Positions 17,624-27,494 of a DNA stretch of 64,000 nt are shown piece after piece. Where the stretch lies: positions 868,001 to 932,000 of the forward strand of contig NZ_KI530745.1 of the NCBI RefSeq assembly GCF_000488255.1, given 5' to 3'. The notes below the pieces were generated by a model, which had not been told where the DNA came from, searched no databases, and worked only from the letters and a program-made list of their open reading frames with translations. This DNA comes from Acinetobacter indicus CIP 110367. GTDB lineage: Bacteria; Pseudomonadota; Gammaproteobacteria; Pseudomonadales; Moraxellaceae. The translations under genes and the position numbers were made by a program. How positions within the stretch are numbered: position 1 is the stretch's first letter; every line of letters begins with the position of its first letter.

Positions 17624-18211
17624 ATGCCAAAACTGAAAATCGCGTTAATTGATGATGATCTCGAGCGCGCAGAGTTCATCAAAACCTCCTTAATTCAGCA
17701 TGAATTTGAGGTGGTTGCCTGTTTAATTATCAATCATTCCAATATGTTCCATTTACAGCAACTGCATGCCGATGTGATTCTGCTGGATATGGACCATCCA
17801 CATCGGGACATTATTGAAAGCTGCGTCAGCCAGTTTGATTTACCAACCGTGCTGTTCACCAAAAACAGCCACAAAGACACCATCAAAAATGCCATTGATG
17901 CCGGTGTTACGGCTTATATTGTCGATGGGATTGATCCGGCCAAACTGGACAGCATTCTGGAAATTTCCATCGAGCAGTTTAAAAAACACAAAAAGCTGCT
18001 GCACGATCTGGAAGAAACCAAAGGCAAACTGGCTGACCGTAAAGATATCGAAAAAGCCAAGGTCTTGCTGATGCAGATGCATGCCTTAAGCGAAGAAGAT
18101 GCCTTTGGCCTGCTACGCAAAAATGCCATGAGCCACCGGATGACCATTGGTGAAATGGCACGGCGCCTGCTCGATGCCCAGCAACTCCTGCAAAAACAAT
18201 TTAAGGATTAG
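17624..18211 (+). CDS. nasT: ANTAR-domain response regulator NasT
   Basis: RNA-binding antiterminator of nitrate assimilation, 195 residues. The N-terminal receiver-like domain (1-120) keeps the acidic D-D-D cluster near 10-12 and D55; a coiled linker (120-140) leads to a C-terminal ANTAR domain (about 140-190) with the conserved A-K-x-L-L-M and E-D-A-F-x-L-L-R patterns. NasT binds two-hexaloop leader RNAs and is held inactive by NasS without nitrate or nitrite. It is followed two bases later by nasS and faces the narK leader that contains candidate target hairpins. Confidence 0.93.
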   Translation: MPKLKIALIDDDLERAEFIKTSLIQHEFEVVACLIINHSNMFHLQQLHADVILLDMDHPHRDIIESCVSQFDLPTVLFTKNSHKDTIKNAIDAGVTAYIVDGIDPAKLDSILEISIEQFKKHKKLLHDLEETKGKLADRKDIEKAKVLLMQMHALSEEDAFGLLRKNAMSHRMTIGEMARRLLDAQQLLQKQFKD

Positions 18212-18213
18212 CC

Positions 18214-19221
18214 ATGCATAACTTAGAAAAAACCAAACTTCAGATTGGCTATATTCCTTTGCTCGACTGCGTCGCCATTTTATGGGCCAAACAGCGTGGC
18301 TTTTTTGCCGATGCCGGCCTCAATGTCGAACTGCTAAAAGAACCGTCCTGGGCCAGTTTAAGAGACCGGCTGGCCTTTGGTTTTATGGATGCCGCGCATT
18401 GCCTGTCGGCCATGTTACCGGCGGCGGCGCTCGGCACCGACCAACTGGGGATTCCGCTGCAAACGCCGCTGGTGCTAAGTACCAATCAGGCTTACATCAG
18501 CCTGAGTCAATCGCTGTGTTTTGAACTGGGCATCCAGCCGGAAGATGATGCCGCACACATTGCCAAAAAACTGATAAACGCGCATCAGCAACGCCCGATA
18601 CAGCTGGCGCACGTCTTTCACGCCTCGATTCATCATTACTGTTTAAGAGAATGGCTGGCCTTGGCCGACCCGATCCTGGCGAAAAATATTCAGCTCATTA
18701 CGCTGCCACCACCGTATATGGTCGAAGCGATTTCCCAGCAGCAGATTGATGGCTTTTGCGTTGGCGAACCCTGGAATACCCAGGCCGAATTACAAGGCTA
18801 TTCTAAAATCCTGCTCTCGGGTCAGCAGGTTATTCCGCAAGTGGCTGATAAAGTACTGGCGGTAACCGCAGAATGGGCCGCCCAGCATCCGAATACCTTA
18901 AATGCCATGACCTCTGCCATTCAGCGCGCGCAAGCCGAATTGCAACAGCTGGAAGATGTACAAGCGGTCTGGCAAATGCTAAATGAGGCCGGCATCATCC
19001 AGTTTCCTTGCTCCGCACAGGTCCATGTCGAGCGCTATTATTTTATTCAGAATATTATTCGCAGTTTGGTGGATGAATCGTCAGCCCAGCCGCAAGCGCA
19101 GGATTTTGTCTGGCTCACCGAACAAATGTTGAAATGGGATGCGCTGGATGTGCCCGAGGTGGAGAGTGCTGCGGTCAGTCAACGCTGTATTTATCCGCTA
19201 CCCTCAGGTCACGCCGAATAA
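18214..19221 (+). CDS. nasS: Nitrate/nitrite sensor protein NasS
   Basis: A 335-residue member of the NrtA/NasS periplasmic-binding-protein-like family. It opens directly with the binding domain (I-G-Y-I-P-L-L-D near residue 12, then G-F-F-A-D-A-G-L) and has no signal peptide, so it is cytoplasmic, as expected for NasS and unlike transport-associated NrtA. Known NasS sequesters NasT and releases it on binding nitrate or nitrite. The start is two bases after the nasT stop, so the two are co-translated. A bidirectional terminator separates it from cysK. Confidence 0.9.
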   Translation: MHNLEKTKLQIGYIPLLDCVAILWAKQRGFFADAGLNVELLKEPSWASLRDRLAFGFMDAAHCLSAMLPAAALGTDQLGIPLQTPLVLSTNQAYISLSQSLCFELGIQPEDDAAHIAKKLINAHQQRPIQLAHVFHASIHHYCLREWLALADPILAKNIQLITLPPPYMVEAISQQQIDGFCVGEPWNTQAELQGYSKILLSGQQVIPQVADKVLAVTAEWAAQHPNTLNAMTSAIQRAQAELQQLEDVQAVWQMLNEAGIIQFPCSAQVHVERYYFIQNIIRSLVDESSAQPQAQDFVWLTEQMLKWDALDVPEVESAAVSQRCIYPLPSGHAE

Positions 19222-19252
19222 AAAAAGCCCGCAACGATGGCGAGCTTTTTTA
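19220..19252. terminator. Bidirectional terminator between nasS and cysK
   Basis: An A-run, a GC stem with one mismatch (AAAAAGCCCGC against GCGAGCTTTTT), a seven-base loop and a T-run. It would work for nasS on the plus strand and cysK on the minus strand, whose ends converge here. Confidence 0.75.
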
Positions 19253-19276
19253 TGGCTATTTTTGCAGTCGACAGAC

Positions 19277-20278
19277 TTAGTCGGCAGAAATATCTTCAAA
19301 CAGCACTGAAGATAAATAGCGCTCGCCACCATCTGGCAAAATCACCACAATATTTTTACCGGCATTTTCCGGACGTGCAGCCAGCTGTGCCGCAGCCGCC
19401 ATTGCGGCACCACTGGAAATTCCAACCAGAATGCCTTCCTGGGTTGCCGTCTTACGCGCAAAATCAATTGCTTCCTGGCTTGGAATGGCAATGACTTCAT
19501 CAACCAGGTCTAAATCGAGGTTTTTAGGAATAAAGTTGGCGCCAATACCCTGAATTTTGTGTGGTGCCGGGCTAATCGCTTCACCACGTTTGGCCTGACC
19601 AATAATGGCCGATTCTGCCGGCTCAACCGCCACCGAATACAACGGCTGGTTCTGCACTTTTTCGAAATAACGCGAAATACCGGTAAGCGTACCGCCTGTG
19701 CCCACGCCGGCAACCAGAATATCGACCTGACCGCCTGTGGCCTGCCAGATTTCTACCCCGGTGGTTTTTTCATGAATGTCCGGGTTGGCCGGGTTTTCAA
19801 ACTGCTGCGGCATAAAATAGACATCCGGTTGCTCGGCCACCAGACGCTCAGCTTCTTCAATCGCGCCTTTCATGCCTTTGGCTGGCTCGGTCAGTACCAG
19901 ATTGGCCCCCAGCGCTTTTAATACTTTACGGCGTTCAATACTCATGCTGGCCGGCATGGTTAAAGTAATCGGATAACCTTTGGCTGCTGCTACAAAAGCC
20001 AGCGCGATACCGGTGTTGCCGCTGGTTGGCTCAACAATATGCATGCCAGCTTTAAGCGCGCCACGCTGTTCTGCATCGGCCACCATCGCTGCACCAATCC
20101 GGCACTTCACAGAAAATGCCGGATTACGGCTTTCCACTTTGGCAAATACATTGGCTCCCCCGCCAATGACACGATTAATGCGCACCAGTGGTGTATTGCC
20201 AATGGCTTCGGCATTGTTGGCATAAACCGCAATCCCCAAATTGTCCGGGGCGGTAAAAGCTGTATCTGTTGTCATCAT
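19277..20278 (-). CDS. cysK: Cysteine synthase A
   Basis: Pyridoxal-phosphate enzyme joining O-acetylserine and sulfide to give cysteine. The PLP lysine is K58 in N-P-A-F-S-V-K; the phosphate-binding G-V-G-T-G-G-T and the substrate loop P-T-S-G-N-T-G are also clear. I use the ATG at 20278 (or the next codon), which follows AAGGA; the longer in-frame start at 20320 adds an unlikely charged N-terminus. About 333 residues. A single gene facing away from plsB. Confidence 0.93.
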   Translation of the reverse strand: MMTTDTAFTAPDNLGIAVYANNAEAIGNTPLVRINRVIGGGANVFAKVESRNPAFSVKCRIGAAMVADAEQRGALKAGMHIVEPTSGNTGIALAFVAAAKGYPITLTMPASMSIERRKVLKALGANLVLTEPAKGMKGAIEEAERLVAEQPDVYFMPQQFENPANPDIHEKTTGVEIWQATGGQVDILVAGVGTGGTLTGISRYFEKVQNQPLYSVAVEPAESAIIGQAKRGEAISPAPHKIQGIGANFIPKNLDLDLVDEVIAIPSQEAIDFARKTATQEGILVGISSGAAMAAAAQLAARPENAGKNIVVILPDGGERYLSSVLFEDISAD

Positions 20279-20573
20279 GTTTTCCTTAAGTCTTTTTTCA
20301 TTTACCTCACCTTCTATCATACAGGCTTCTTTAAATTTTAAAATTCGATTTCTCTAAGATTAGTTACAATAAAAACTGAATAAGTTTCACACAAATACGG
20401 CCAGTTTTTCGTTAAATTAGGTGATCACCCCATGAAATCTATTCAGTCCAGCCTATAAATCGCTGTAAACTTAGTTCAATTTTGATCTTGACTGACAACC
20501 GTGTCAGCCCACCGGCCTCAGGTTCTACTGTAAAAACAGCCCATCCGGCCCATGAAAATATTTAGGGAATGCA

Positions 20574-23069
20574 ATGTCTAACAAGAGTTACAGCCGACTT
20601 TATCGTAACCTGACGCAAAAAATTCTAGATAAGATTGTGACCCCGCAAGTCCTGGGCAGCACCAGCGAACTGGAACAGAATCTGGCGCAGAATCAGCTAC
20701 ATACCCGTATCTGCTATGTACTGCAAGATGCCTCTTTAAGTAATACTGTACTGATTGATAAAGAAGCGCAAGCGCGTGGCCTGCCTTCGGTGTTTTCACC
20801 ACTGATTTTAGGCCAGTACAATGAAGATAACTCGATGCTGGCACTGAATGAGCAGGATCATCCGCATGACAGCTATCATTATTCAGCCCGACTGATTCGT
20901 CTAATTGAGGCCTTGCAGCAGCATCCGGATCAGGATGTGCAGCTAGTGCCGGTAACTGTGCTCTGGGGTCGTGCGCCGGAATATGAAGATTCCTGGTTTA
21001 AAGCCCTGTTTGCCGATGCCTGGGCCAAACCGAACAAGCTGAAACAAACCCTGAATATTTCCTTATATGGCCGTGAAAACTATATTGAATTTCACAAGCC
21101 GGTATCGTTAAGAGCTTTGCTGGAAACCGCGCAGACCGAGCGCCCGAACTTTTCTCCGGCGCATTTTGTGGTGCAAACCCTGGACCAGAACTTTAACCAA
21201 TATAAAGAAGCCATTTTAGGCCCTGACCTGTCCGACCGCCGCAACCTGATCAATAAACTAATGAAAACCGAGGCGGTGCAACAGGCGATTCGTAAAGAAA
21301 GTATTGATAAAAAAGTCAGCATGTTTGAGGCAGAAAACCGTGCCAAAAGCTATCTGACCGAAATTGTATCGGACTTTTCCTATTCGACTTTACGCTTTGC
21401 CGAGCTGGCACTGACCAAACTCTGGACCCAGCTCTATGACGGGATTGAAGTGCATCATTTCGATACCGTGCGTGAACTGGCCAAAGACTATGAAATTGTC
21501 TATACGCCGTGTCATCGCAGTCATATTGACTATCTGCTGCTGTCCTATGTGATTTTTAACCGTGGCCTGATGGTGCCGCATATTGCTGCCGGCATTAACC
21601 TGAATTTACCGGTGGTTGGGCAAATTTTACGTGGTGGCGGTGCCTATTTTATTCGCCGTACCTTTAGTGGTAATGCACTATATACATCGGTATTTAAGGA
21701 ATATCTGCACAGCCTGCTGTCACGCAATACCCCGCTGGAATATTTTATTGAAGGTGGCCGTTCCCGTACCGGCTTATTGCTGCCACCGAAAAAAGGCATG
21801 CTGTCGATGACGGTGCAAAGCCATTTACGCGGTGCCACCAAACCGATTGCCTTTATTCCGACCTATTTTGGCTATGAAAAGCTGATGGAAGGTACCTCTT
21901 ATTTAAATGAGCTGAATGGCAAGCCCAAAGAAGCTGAATCGTTATGGGGCATTCTGAACTCGGCGCGGAAAATTGAAAAAGTATTTGGCCAGGTCTATGT
22001 CAACTTCGGCGAACCGGTGTTCCTGGACCATATTCTGCAACAGAATCAGGCCGATCAAATCCAGCTTTCAATTCATGATGAATTGCCACGTCCAGTCATC
22101 AACACGGTTGATCAGGCAGCACGGGAAATTCTGGAAAATATCAATAAAGCGGTTGTAATTAACCCGATTTCGCTGATTTCCACCATCTTGCTGAATGCAC
22201 CGCAACACGCCTTAAGCCAGGATGATTTACTGCGCCAGATTGAACAGTATCGTGAGCTGCTTAAAGCGACGCATTATGATGATCGCATGATTATCACCCA
22301 GCTGTCGGCACCGGAAATTATTGAATATGCGCTGAAACTGAAACAGGTTGAGCATTATCAGCAGGATAACCAGACCTGGATTCGTGTGGCCGAGAGTCAG
22401 CGTATTTTACTCAGCTACTTTAGCAATAATATTCTGCACTGCTTAAGCTTACCGGCACTGATTGCCCTGCTCGTGCAGGATATGCCGGCGATCACCACAG
22501 CGCAGCTTAAGCAGCACGTCAGCCGCTTATATCCATTCTTGAAATCGGAGCTGTTTTTAAAATGGTCGGCCACAGAACTTCCTGCACAGATTGACCGTAT
22601 TCTCGACAGCATGCAGCAACTGGGCTGGATTGAGGTATCGGAGAACATTCAGCTGCTTGAACTCCAATCAACACATCCAATGCACAGTCTGGCAACGCTG
22701 GCACGCAGCAGCCTGAACAACTTTGTGTTGATTAGCCAATTATTGCAGGAATATGCCGAGCCGTATCAGTTAGATTTAAAAGCGCTGGAAAAAATGGCCA
22801 AAACCGTATTTAAACGGCTGGCAGAGTCAGGCAATTTAAACAGCGGCTATTACTTCGACAGTGCCACGTTAAAGAGCTTTATGGGCAGTTTACAACAGCT
22901 TGGACTGCTGGAGATGCAAGGTCAGCAGTTACAACTGAAACCACAATTTGATACAGAAATATCAGATTATCTGGGCTGGTATGCCCCTGAGCTGCAACAG
23001 CAGATTGCAGATAAGCTGCTGTTCTCCGAGAAAGAAATCAAACAGTTTAAAGAGTATAGTAAAAAATAA
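20574..23069 (+). CDS. plsB: Glycerol-3-phosphate acyltransferase PlsB
   Basis: Membrane-associated enzyme making 1-acylglycerol-3-phosphate, the first step of phospholipid synthesis. The acyltransferase catalytic block H-R-S-H-I-D-Y lies near residue 314, a glycerol-phosphate-binding F-I-E-G-G-R-S-R-T-G near 390, and I-P-T-Y-F-G-Y-E-K near 425. At 831 residues it matches the usual PlsB length. No partner genes are adjacent. The 295-base gap to cysK includes a small TGACA-ACCG-TGTCA palindrome near 20491 of unknown meaning. Confidence 0.95.
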   Translation: MSNKSYSRLYRNLTQKILDKIVTPQVLGSTSELEQNLAQNQLHTRICYVLQDASLSNTVLIDKEAQARGLPSVFSPLILGQYNEDNSMLALNEQDHPHDSYHYSARLIRLIEALQQHPDQDVQLVPVTVLWGRAPEYEDSWFKALFADAWAKPNKLKQTLNISLYGRENYIEFHKPVSLRALLETAQTERPNFSPAHFVVQTLDQNFNQYKEAILGPDLSDRRNLINKLMKTEAVQQAIRKESIDKKVSMFEAENRAKSYLTEIVSDFSYSTLRFAELALTKLWTQLYDGIEVHHFDTVRELAKDYEIVYTPCHRSHIDYLLLSYVIFNRGLMVPHIAAGINLNLPVVGQILRGGGAYFIRRTFSGNALYTSVFKEYLHSLLSRNTPLEYFIEGGRSRTGLLLPPKKGMLSMTVQSHLRGATKPIAFIPTYFGYEKLMEGTSYLNELNGKPKEAESLWGILNSARKIEKVFGQVYVNFGEPVFLDHILQQNQADQIQLSIHDELPRPVINTVDQAAREILENINKAVVINPISLISTILLNAPQHALSQDDLLRQIEQYRELLKATHYDDRMIITQLSAPEIIEYALKLKQVEHYQQDNQTWIRVAESQRILLSYFSNNILHCLSLPALIALLVQDMPAITTAQLKQHVSRLYPFLKSELFLKWSATELPAQIDRILDSMQQLGWIEVSENIQLLELQSTHPMHSLATLARSSLNNFVLISQLLQEYAEPYQLDLKALEKMAKTVFKRLAESGNLNSGYYFDSATLKSFMGSLQQLGLLEMQGQQLQLKPQFDTEISDYLGWYAPELQQQIADKLLFSEKEIKQFKEYSKK

Positions 23070-23092
23070 AGTATCAGATTCTCAGATATTAT

Positions 23093-23108
23093 TGTGATAC
23101 TAATCACA
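23093..23108 (+). promoter_or_regulatory. CRP/Vfr-type binding site
   Basis: TGTGA-TACTAA-TCACA is an exact match to the CRP half-sites with a six-base spacer. It lies 24 bases after plsB and about 120 bases before the ArsR-family gene, so it most likely serves the arsR-sulP pair. Confidence 0.5.
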
Positions 23109-23230
23109 CGACATTATCAGTTAATTTGATATATTTATTCACAAAAAACAATGGGGTTTTGGCGCTTTTATTCAGCGCTTTGCCCCGACTCGCTCTATAC
23201 TAGCAGCAACGTGTTTTAGAGAAATTAACT

Positions 23231-23548
23231 ATGAGTGATGGTCTTGAAATAGACGTAATGCGTGATTCTGCTGAAACTGTCGTAACGATTTTAAAATCGC
23301 TTGCCAATACCGACCGTCTATTGATTCTTTGCCATCTTTCCCAACAAGAGTTGAATGTATCGCAAATTGAGGAAATTACTCAAATTCGCCAGCCAACCCT
23401 GTCGCAACAGCTGATGATGCTGCGTAAAAGTGATGTGGTGAACACCCGCCGAGACGGTAAACAGATTTATTACACCATTAAAGATCCGAAACTGGTTGAA
23501 GTTCTCAGCACGCTCTATCGACTGTATTGCCCGGCTACCCCACTTTAA
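23231..23548 (+). CDS. ArsR-family regulator, possible persulfide sensor
   Basis: A 105-residue winged-helix repressor of the ArsR/SmtB family; the recognition helix lies around Q-P-T-L-S-Q-Q-L (54-61) and the wing at R-R-D-G-K-Q-I-Y-Y. The metal-binding E-L-C-V-C motif of arsenic sensors is replaced by E-L-N-V-S. Its only cysteines are C34 and C100, 66 residues apart, the spacing known in the sulfide-responsive BigR and SqrR proteins. It precedes a SulP transporter by 73 bases containing an AT-rich palindrome that may be its operator. Sulfide sensing is inferred. Confidence 0.85.
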   Translation: MSDGLEIDVMRDSAETVVTILKSLANTDRLLILCHLSQQELNVSQIEEITQIRQPTLSQQLMMLRKSDVVNTRRDGKQIYYTIKDPKLVEVLSTLYRLYCPATPL

Positions 23549-23594
23549 TAAATTTTGCATAGGCAGATTTCTTAGCATTTTTTATGCATAATAT

Positions 23595-23615
23595 ATCTAA
23601 ATTTATGATTTAGAT
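23595..23615 (+). promoter_or_regulatory. AT-rich palindrome upstream of sulP
   Basis: ATCTAAAT, a five-base spacer, then ATTTAGAT: perfect 8-base arms ending six bases before the transporter ATG. The position fits an operator for the upstream ArsR protein; a transcript hairpin that blocks the ribosome site is another possibility. Confidence 0.45.
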
Positions 23616-23621
23616 TTTTAT

Positions 23622-25346
23622 ATGTCAGATTTTAAGTCACGCCTGCTCGATCGTTTACCCGCCTGGCAATGGTTAAAACATTATAATACCGTGACCCTGA
23701 AATCTGACCTGCTGGCCTCGCTGATTGTCATTGCAATGCTGGTGCCACAAGGTATGGCCTATGCCATGCTGGCCGGACTTCCACCGGTGATGGGACTGTA
23801 TGCCAGTGTACTGCCGATGATCATCTATGCCTTTTTCGGCAGCAGTCCTACGCTTTCGATTGGCCCAGTGGCCATCATCTCCATGATGACCTTTGCCACT
23901 TTAAATCCCTTATTTGAAGTCGGCTCACCGGTGTATATTCAGGCCGCCTGTCTGCTGGCGCTGATGGTTGGGGTCATTTCCCTGCTGCTCGGTATGCTGC
24001 GCTTTGGCTTCCTGATCCAGCTGATCAGCCATCCGGTTATTAAAAGCTTTATTATTGCTTCGGCGCTGCTGATTGCGCTGGGTCAGTTAAAGTTTCTGTT
24101 TAATGTGCCGCTACAAACCAACAATATTCCGGAATTTGTGCTGAGTGTCTTTGAATATATCGGCCTGATGCATTGGGAAAGCCTGATCTTTGGTATTGCA
24201 TCCATTCTGTTTTTGGTCTTCATGCCGAAGTTTTTTAATCTGGAAGCAGTCAAACAGCGCCTCGGGGCCAGCGGATTTATTATTAAATCTTTACCGCTGG
24301 TGCTGGTGGTGGTCTCCATTGCCCTGGTCTATTTCTTCAATCTGCAACAGGTCGGCATTAAAACTGTCGGTGAAATTCCTTCCGGTTTCCCGGCGCTGTC
24401 GATGCCGTTCTGGAATCTGGAGCTGGTACTGCAACTGTTACCCGGCGCCGCGATGATTGCCATGATCAGCTTTGTGGAGTCATTATCCATTGCCCAGGCC
24501 ACCGCCTTGCAGCAACGTAGCCAGCTGAATAGCAATCAGGAACTCATTGCCTTGGGTGCAGCCAATATTGGGGCCGGCCTCAGTTCAGCCTTTCCGGTGA
24601 CCGGCAGCCTATCACGTACCGTGGTCAATGCCGATGCTGGCGCCAAAACCTCTATGGCTGGCGTGCTGTCATCTTTGTTTATTGTGCTGGTCAGTCTGTA
24701 TTTCACCGGTTTTTTCCGTGATCTGCCACTGACTGTACTGGCGGCAACCATTATTGTGTCAATCTGGAAACTGGTCGAGCTAAAACCGTTTATCGACACT
24801 TGGCGTTATTCCAAGGCTGATGGTCTGGCGATGTGGATTACCTTCTTCGGCGTGTTATTTATTGATATTTCTACCGGGCTGATTATCGGGATTGTTTCAA
24901 CCTTTATTCTGCTGCTGTGGCGTATTAGCCGGCCGCATATTGCCGAAATTGGACTGGTCGAAGGCACCCAGCATTTCCGTAATATTCAGCGTCATCAGGT
25001 CATCACCTCGGCCAAAGTGCTGTCGATCCGGATTGATGAAGACCTGACCTTTTTAAACTCCAATACCTTAAAAGGTTTCCTGATTAATGCAGTCAGCCAG
25101 AAACCGGAACTGGAGCATGTGGTAATTAACGGTTCCAGTATTAGTGCCATTGATTTAAGTGCGCTGGAAATGCTGGAAGATCTGGACAATGAACTGAGAA
25201 AACTGAATATCCAGCTGCATTTTTCCGAAGTTAAAGGCCCGGTCATGGACAAACTGCAACGCTCTAAATTACTGAATCATTTAAGCGGTAAAATTTTCCT
25301 GACCCATTATCAGGCCATTCGCGAGCTGAGTCCGGACATCACCTAA
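23622..25346 (+). CDS. SulP-family anion transporter with STAS domain
   Basis: A 574-residue inner-membrane transporter. The N-terminal SulP signature region (P-Q-G-M-A-Y-A near residue 43) and about 10-14 hydrophobic segments are followed by a cytoplasmic STAS domain from about residue 455, with the N-G-S-S-I-S-A-I-D pattern. Substrates of the family include sulfate, bicarbonate and other anions; the adjacent ArsR gene hints at a sulfur oxyanion, but the sequence alone cannot decide. Probably co-transcribed with arsR. Confidence 0.88.
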   Translation: MSDFKSRLLDRLPAWQWLKHYNTVTLKSDLLASLIVIAMLVPQGMAYAMLAGLPPVMGLYASVLPMIIYAFFGSSPTLSIGPVAIISMMTFATLNPLFEVGSPVYIQAACLLALMVGVISLLLGMLRFGFLIQLISHPVIKSFIIASALLIALGQLKFLFNVPLQTNNIPEFVLSVFEYIGLMHWESLIFGIASILFLVFMPKFFNLEAVKQRLGASGFIIKSLPLVLVVVSIALVYFFNLQQVGIKTVGEIPSGFPALSMPFWNLELVLQLLPGAAMIAMISFVESLSIAQATALQQRSQLNSNQELIALGAANIGAGLSSAFPVTGSLSRTVVNADAGAKTSMAGVLSSLFIVLVSLYFTGFFRDLPLTVLAATIIVSIWKLVELKPFIDTWRYSKADGLAMWITFFGVLFIDISTGLIIGIVSTFILLLWRISRPHIAEIGLVEGTQHFRNIQRHQVITSAKVLSIRIDEDLTFLNSNTLKGFLINAVSQKPELEHVVINGSSISAIDLSALEMLEDLDNELRKLNIQLHFSEVKGPVMDKLQRSKLLNHLSGKIFLTHYQAIRELSPDIT

Positions 25347-25358
25347 AATGCCGGCACT

Positions 25359-25397
25359 GCCTGCTTTTCAGGCAATTATTCGCCCTAAAAAGCAGGC
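25359..25397 (+). terminator. Candidate terminator region after sulP
   Basis: GCCTGCTTTT (25359-25368) can pair with AAAAGCAGGC (25388-25397), or with the nearer CAGGC to form a small hairpin. No long T-run follows, so termination is only probable. The rest of the 229-base gap to sstT is AT-rich and shows nothing else that I recognise. Confidence 0.4.
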
Positions 25398-25575
25398 ATA
25401 AGCATAAAAATATGAAAAAATCATGACTTTTGAACAGCTTAATTTTTCGAATATTCTATTTAAAAACAGCCATTTGATTTTTATATGATTTTTTTTGTAA
25501 GCTATTTAAATTTTCGGTATAAAATACATCGCTAATTTTTCCCTATATTGTCCGTAATTCAGACAAGGCCTTCCT

Positions 25576-26769
25576 ATGTTCTCAGCATTTCTGCGCTTGA
25601 GCTTAGTCACTCGAATTCTGATCGCTATCATTTTAGGCGTGATAGTTGCGGTGGCTTTTCCACAATTTGCGCCCTACTTAAGCCTGCTCGGCGATTTGTT
25701 CATTAAAGCGCTTAAATCCGTGGCACCGATTCTGGTGTTTGTCCTGGTGTTATCCTCTATTGCCAATTTCAAGGTTGGCCATAGTGCGCATATCCGCCCG
25801 ATTATGGTGATGTATACCGCAGGTATGTTCTTGGCTGCCCTGGCTGCAGTAATTGCCAGCAGCCTGTTCCCAAGCACGCTGTTCCTGGATATTCCGGCCA
25901 ATACCGACATGCAACCACCGGGCAGTCTGGCTGAGATTTTAAAGAATCTGCTATTAAGTTTTGTGGCTAACCCGGTAACAGCAATTAGTGAAGCCAACTT
26001 TATTGGTATTCTGGCCTGGGCTGTGGCTCTAGGTGTGGCCTTCCGTCATGCAACAGACAATACCAAAGCCTTCCTGACCGATGCTGCAGATGCTGTGAAT
26101 AAAGTGATCCGTCTGGTCATTAACTTTGCGCCGTTTGGTATTTTCGGTCTGGTGGCGGTGACTTTTGCCGAATCGGGTATGAGTACGCTGGTTAGCTATG
26201 CACAATTATTAACTGTGCTGATTGGTACCATGATTTTTGTGGCGCTGGTGATTAACCCGATGATGGTGGGCTTTGTCACCCGTTCAAATCCGTATCCACT
26301 GGTATTCAAATGTTTACGTGAAAGTGGCATTACCGCCTTCTTTACCCGTAGCTCTGCCGCTAACATTCCGGTAAACCTGGATTTGGCCAAGCGTTTAGGG
26401 GTACAGGAATCAACTGCCAGTGTCGCCATTCCATTGGGTGCTGCGATTAACATGGCTGGTGCTTCTGTAACCATTACTGTGCTGTCACTGGCGGCGGTAA
26501 ATACTTTAGGCATTCAGGTTGACTTTAGCACCATGCTGATTTTATCCGTGGTCGCAACAGTTTCGGCTTGTGGTTCATCAGGTGTGGCCGGCGGTTCATT
26601 GCTGCTGATTCCGGTAGCATGTGGCCTGTTCGGAATTTCATCGGACATCGCTATGCAAGTGGTGGCCATTGGTATGGTGATTAGCGTGTTGCAGGATTCA
26701 ACTGAAACTGCACTAAACTCATCTACCGATGTATTATTTACTGCCGCAGTTGATCGTAGTTTGCGTTAA
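25576..26769 (+). CDS. sstT: Serine/threonine:sodium symporter SstT
   Basis: A 397-residue member of the dicarboxylate/amino acid:cation symporter family. The re-entrant-loop serine-rich segment T-R-S-S-A-A-N-I-P near residue 258, the N-M-A-G-A-S motif near 293 and the second loop [10 protein letters not shown] near 335 agree with SstT more than with glutamate transporters. It imports serine and threonine with sodium. Single gene, with the YoaK-type gene 35 bases downstream on the same strand. Confidence 0.88.
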   Translation: MFSAFLRLSLVTRILIAIILGVIVAVAFPQFAPYLSLLGDLFIKALKSVAPILVFVLVLSSIANFKVGHSAHIRPIMVMYTAGMFLAALAAVIASSLFPSTLFLDIPANTDMQPPGSLAEILKNLLLSFVANPVTAISEANFIGILAWAVALGVAFRHATDNTKAFLTDAADAVNKVIRLVINFAPFGIFGLVAVTFAESGMSTLVSYAQLLTVLIGTMIFVALVINPMMVGFVTRSNPYPLVFKCLRESGITAFFTRSSAANIPVNLDLAKRLGVQESTASVAIPLGAAINMAGASVTITVLSLAAVNTLGIQVDFSTMLILSVVATVSACGSSGVAGGSLLLIPVACGLFGISSDIAMQVVAIGMVISVLQDSTETALNSSTDVLFTAAVDRSLR

Positions 26770-26804
26770 TATATGCACTACGTCTGTTGATTAATCAATG
26801 AATT

Positions 26805-27479
26805 ATGCCATTTCAAAAATTACCGCTCTGGGTTCAGCTGGGTGCATTTTTTCTTTCTGTGAATGCAGGAATCATTAATGTTCTAGGACTGGTGACTGTG
26901 TTGCACCAGTCCGTTTCCCACATGACCGGTAATGTCAGCATGCTGGCAATGGCACTTTTGGACTGGCAATGGTCACAGGTAATTTATCTGTTTCTGGTCG
27001 TTGTCTGTTATGTGATTGGTTCATTTTATAGTGGACTTATCTTGGGAAATAGCCACTTTCTCCTCGGACGCCGTTATGGGCTGCCGCTGAGTTTAGTGGC
27101 TATTTTTATTCTGCTGTGCTGGATTTTACTGCCGTATTTCCCGCGTTATGCATTGCTCTGGGCCTGTGTAGCGATGGGCGTTCAAAACGCCATGATCAGC
27201 TATTACAAAGGCACCATCATCCGGACCACGCATTTATCCGGGGTATTGACCGATTTGGGTCTGGCCTTGGGCTATCGCGTGCGTGGCCTGCATGTTGGCA
27301 AACGCCGGGTGATTTTGCACCTGCTGATTTTAATTGGCTTCTTTATTGGCGGTCTGGTTGCGACAGCGGTTTATCCTTTATTACAATTAAACTCTTTCCT
27401 GGTGCCGGTGGCTTTAAGCTTTAGCTTAAGTCTGGTGTACTGGGTGATTTATTTTCGTTATCGACATTTTCAGAAATAG
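26805..27479 (+). CDS. YoaK-family (DUF1275) membrane protein
   Basis: A 224-residue integral membrane protein with six hydrophobic stretches. The conserved N-terminal pattern (S-V-N-A-G-I-I-N-V-L-G, then H-M-T-G-N-V-S) is the hallmark of DUF1275 proteins. The family is of unknown function. It lies between sstT and a DUF2058 gene on the same strand with short gaps (35 and 15 bases), so these three may share a transcript. Confidence 0.82.
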   Translation: MPFQKLPLWVQLGAFFLSVNAGIINVLGLVTVLHQSVSHMTGNVSMLAMALLDWQWSQVIYLFLVVVCYVIGSFYSGLILGNSHFLLGRRYGLPLSLVAIFILLCWILLPYFPRYALLWACVAMGVQNAMISYYKGTIIRTTHLSGVLTDLGLALGYRVRGLHVGKRRVILHLLILIGFFIGGLVATAVYPLLQLNSFLVPVALSFSLSLVYWVIYFRYRHFQK

Positions 27480-27494
27480 TTCGGACATTTTCTC

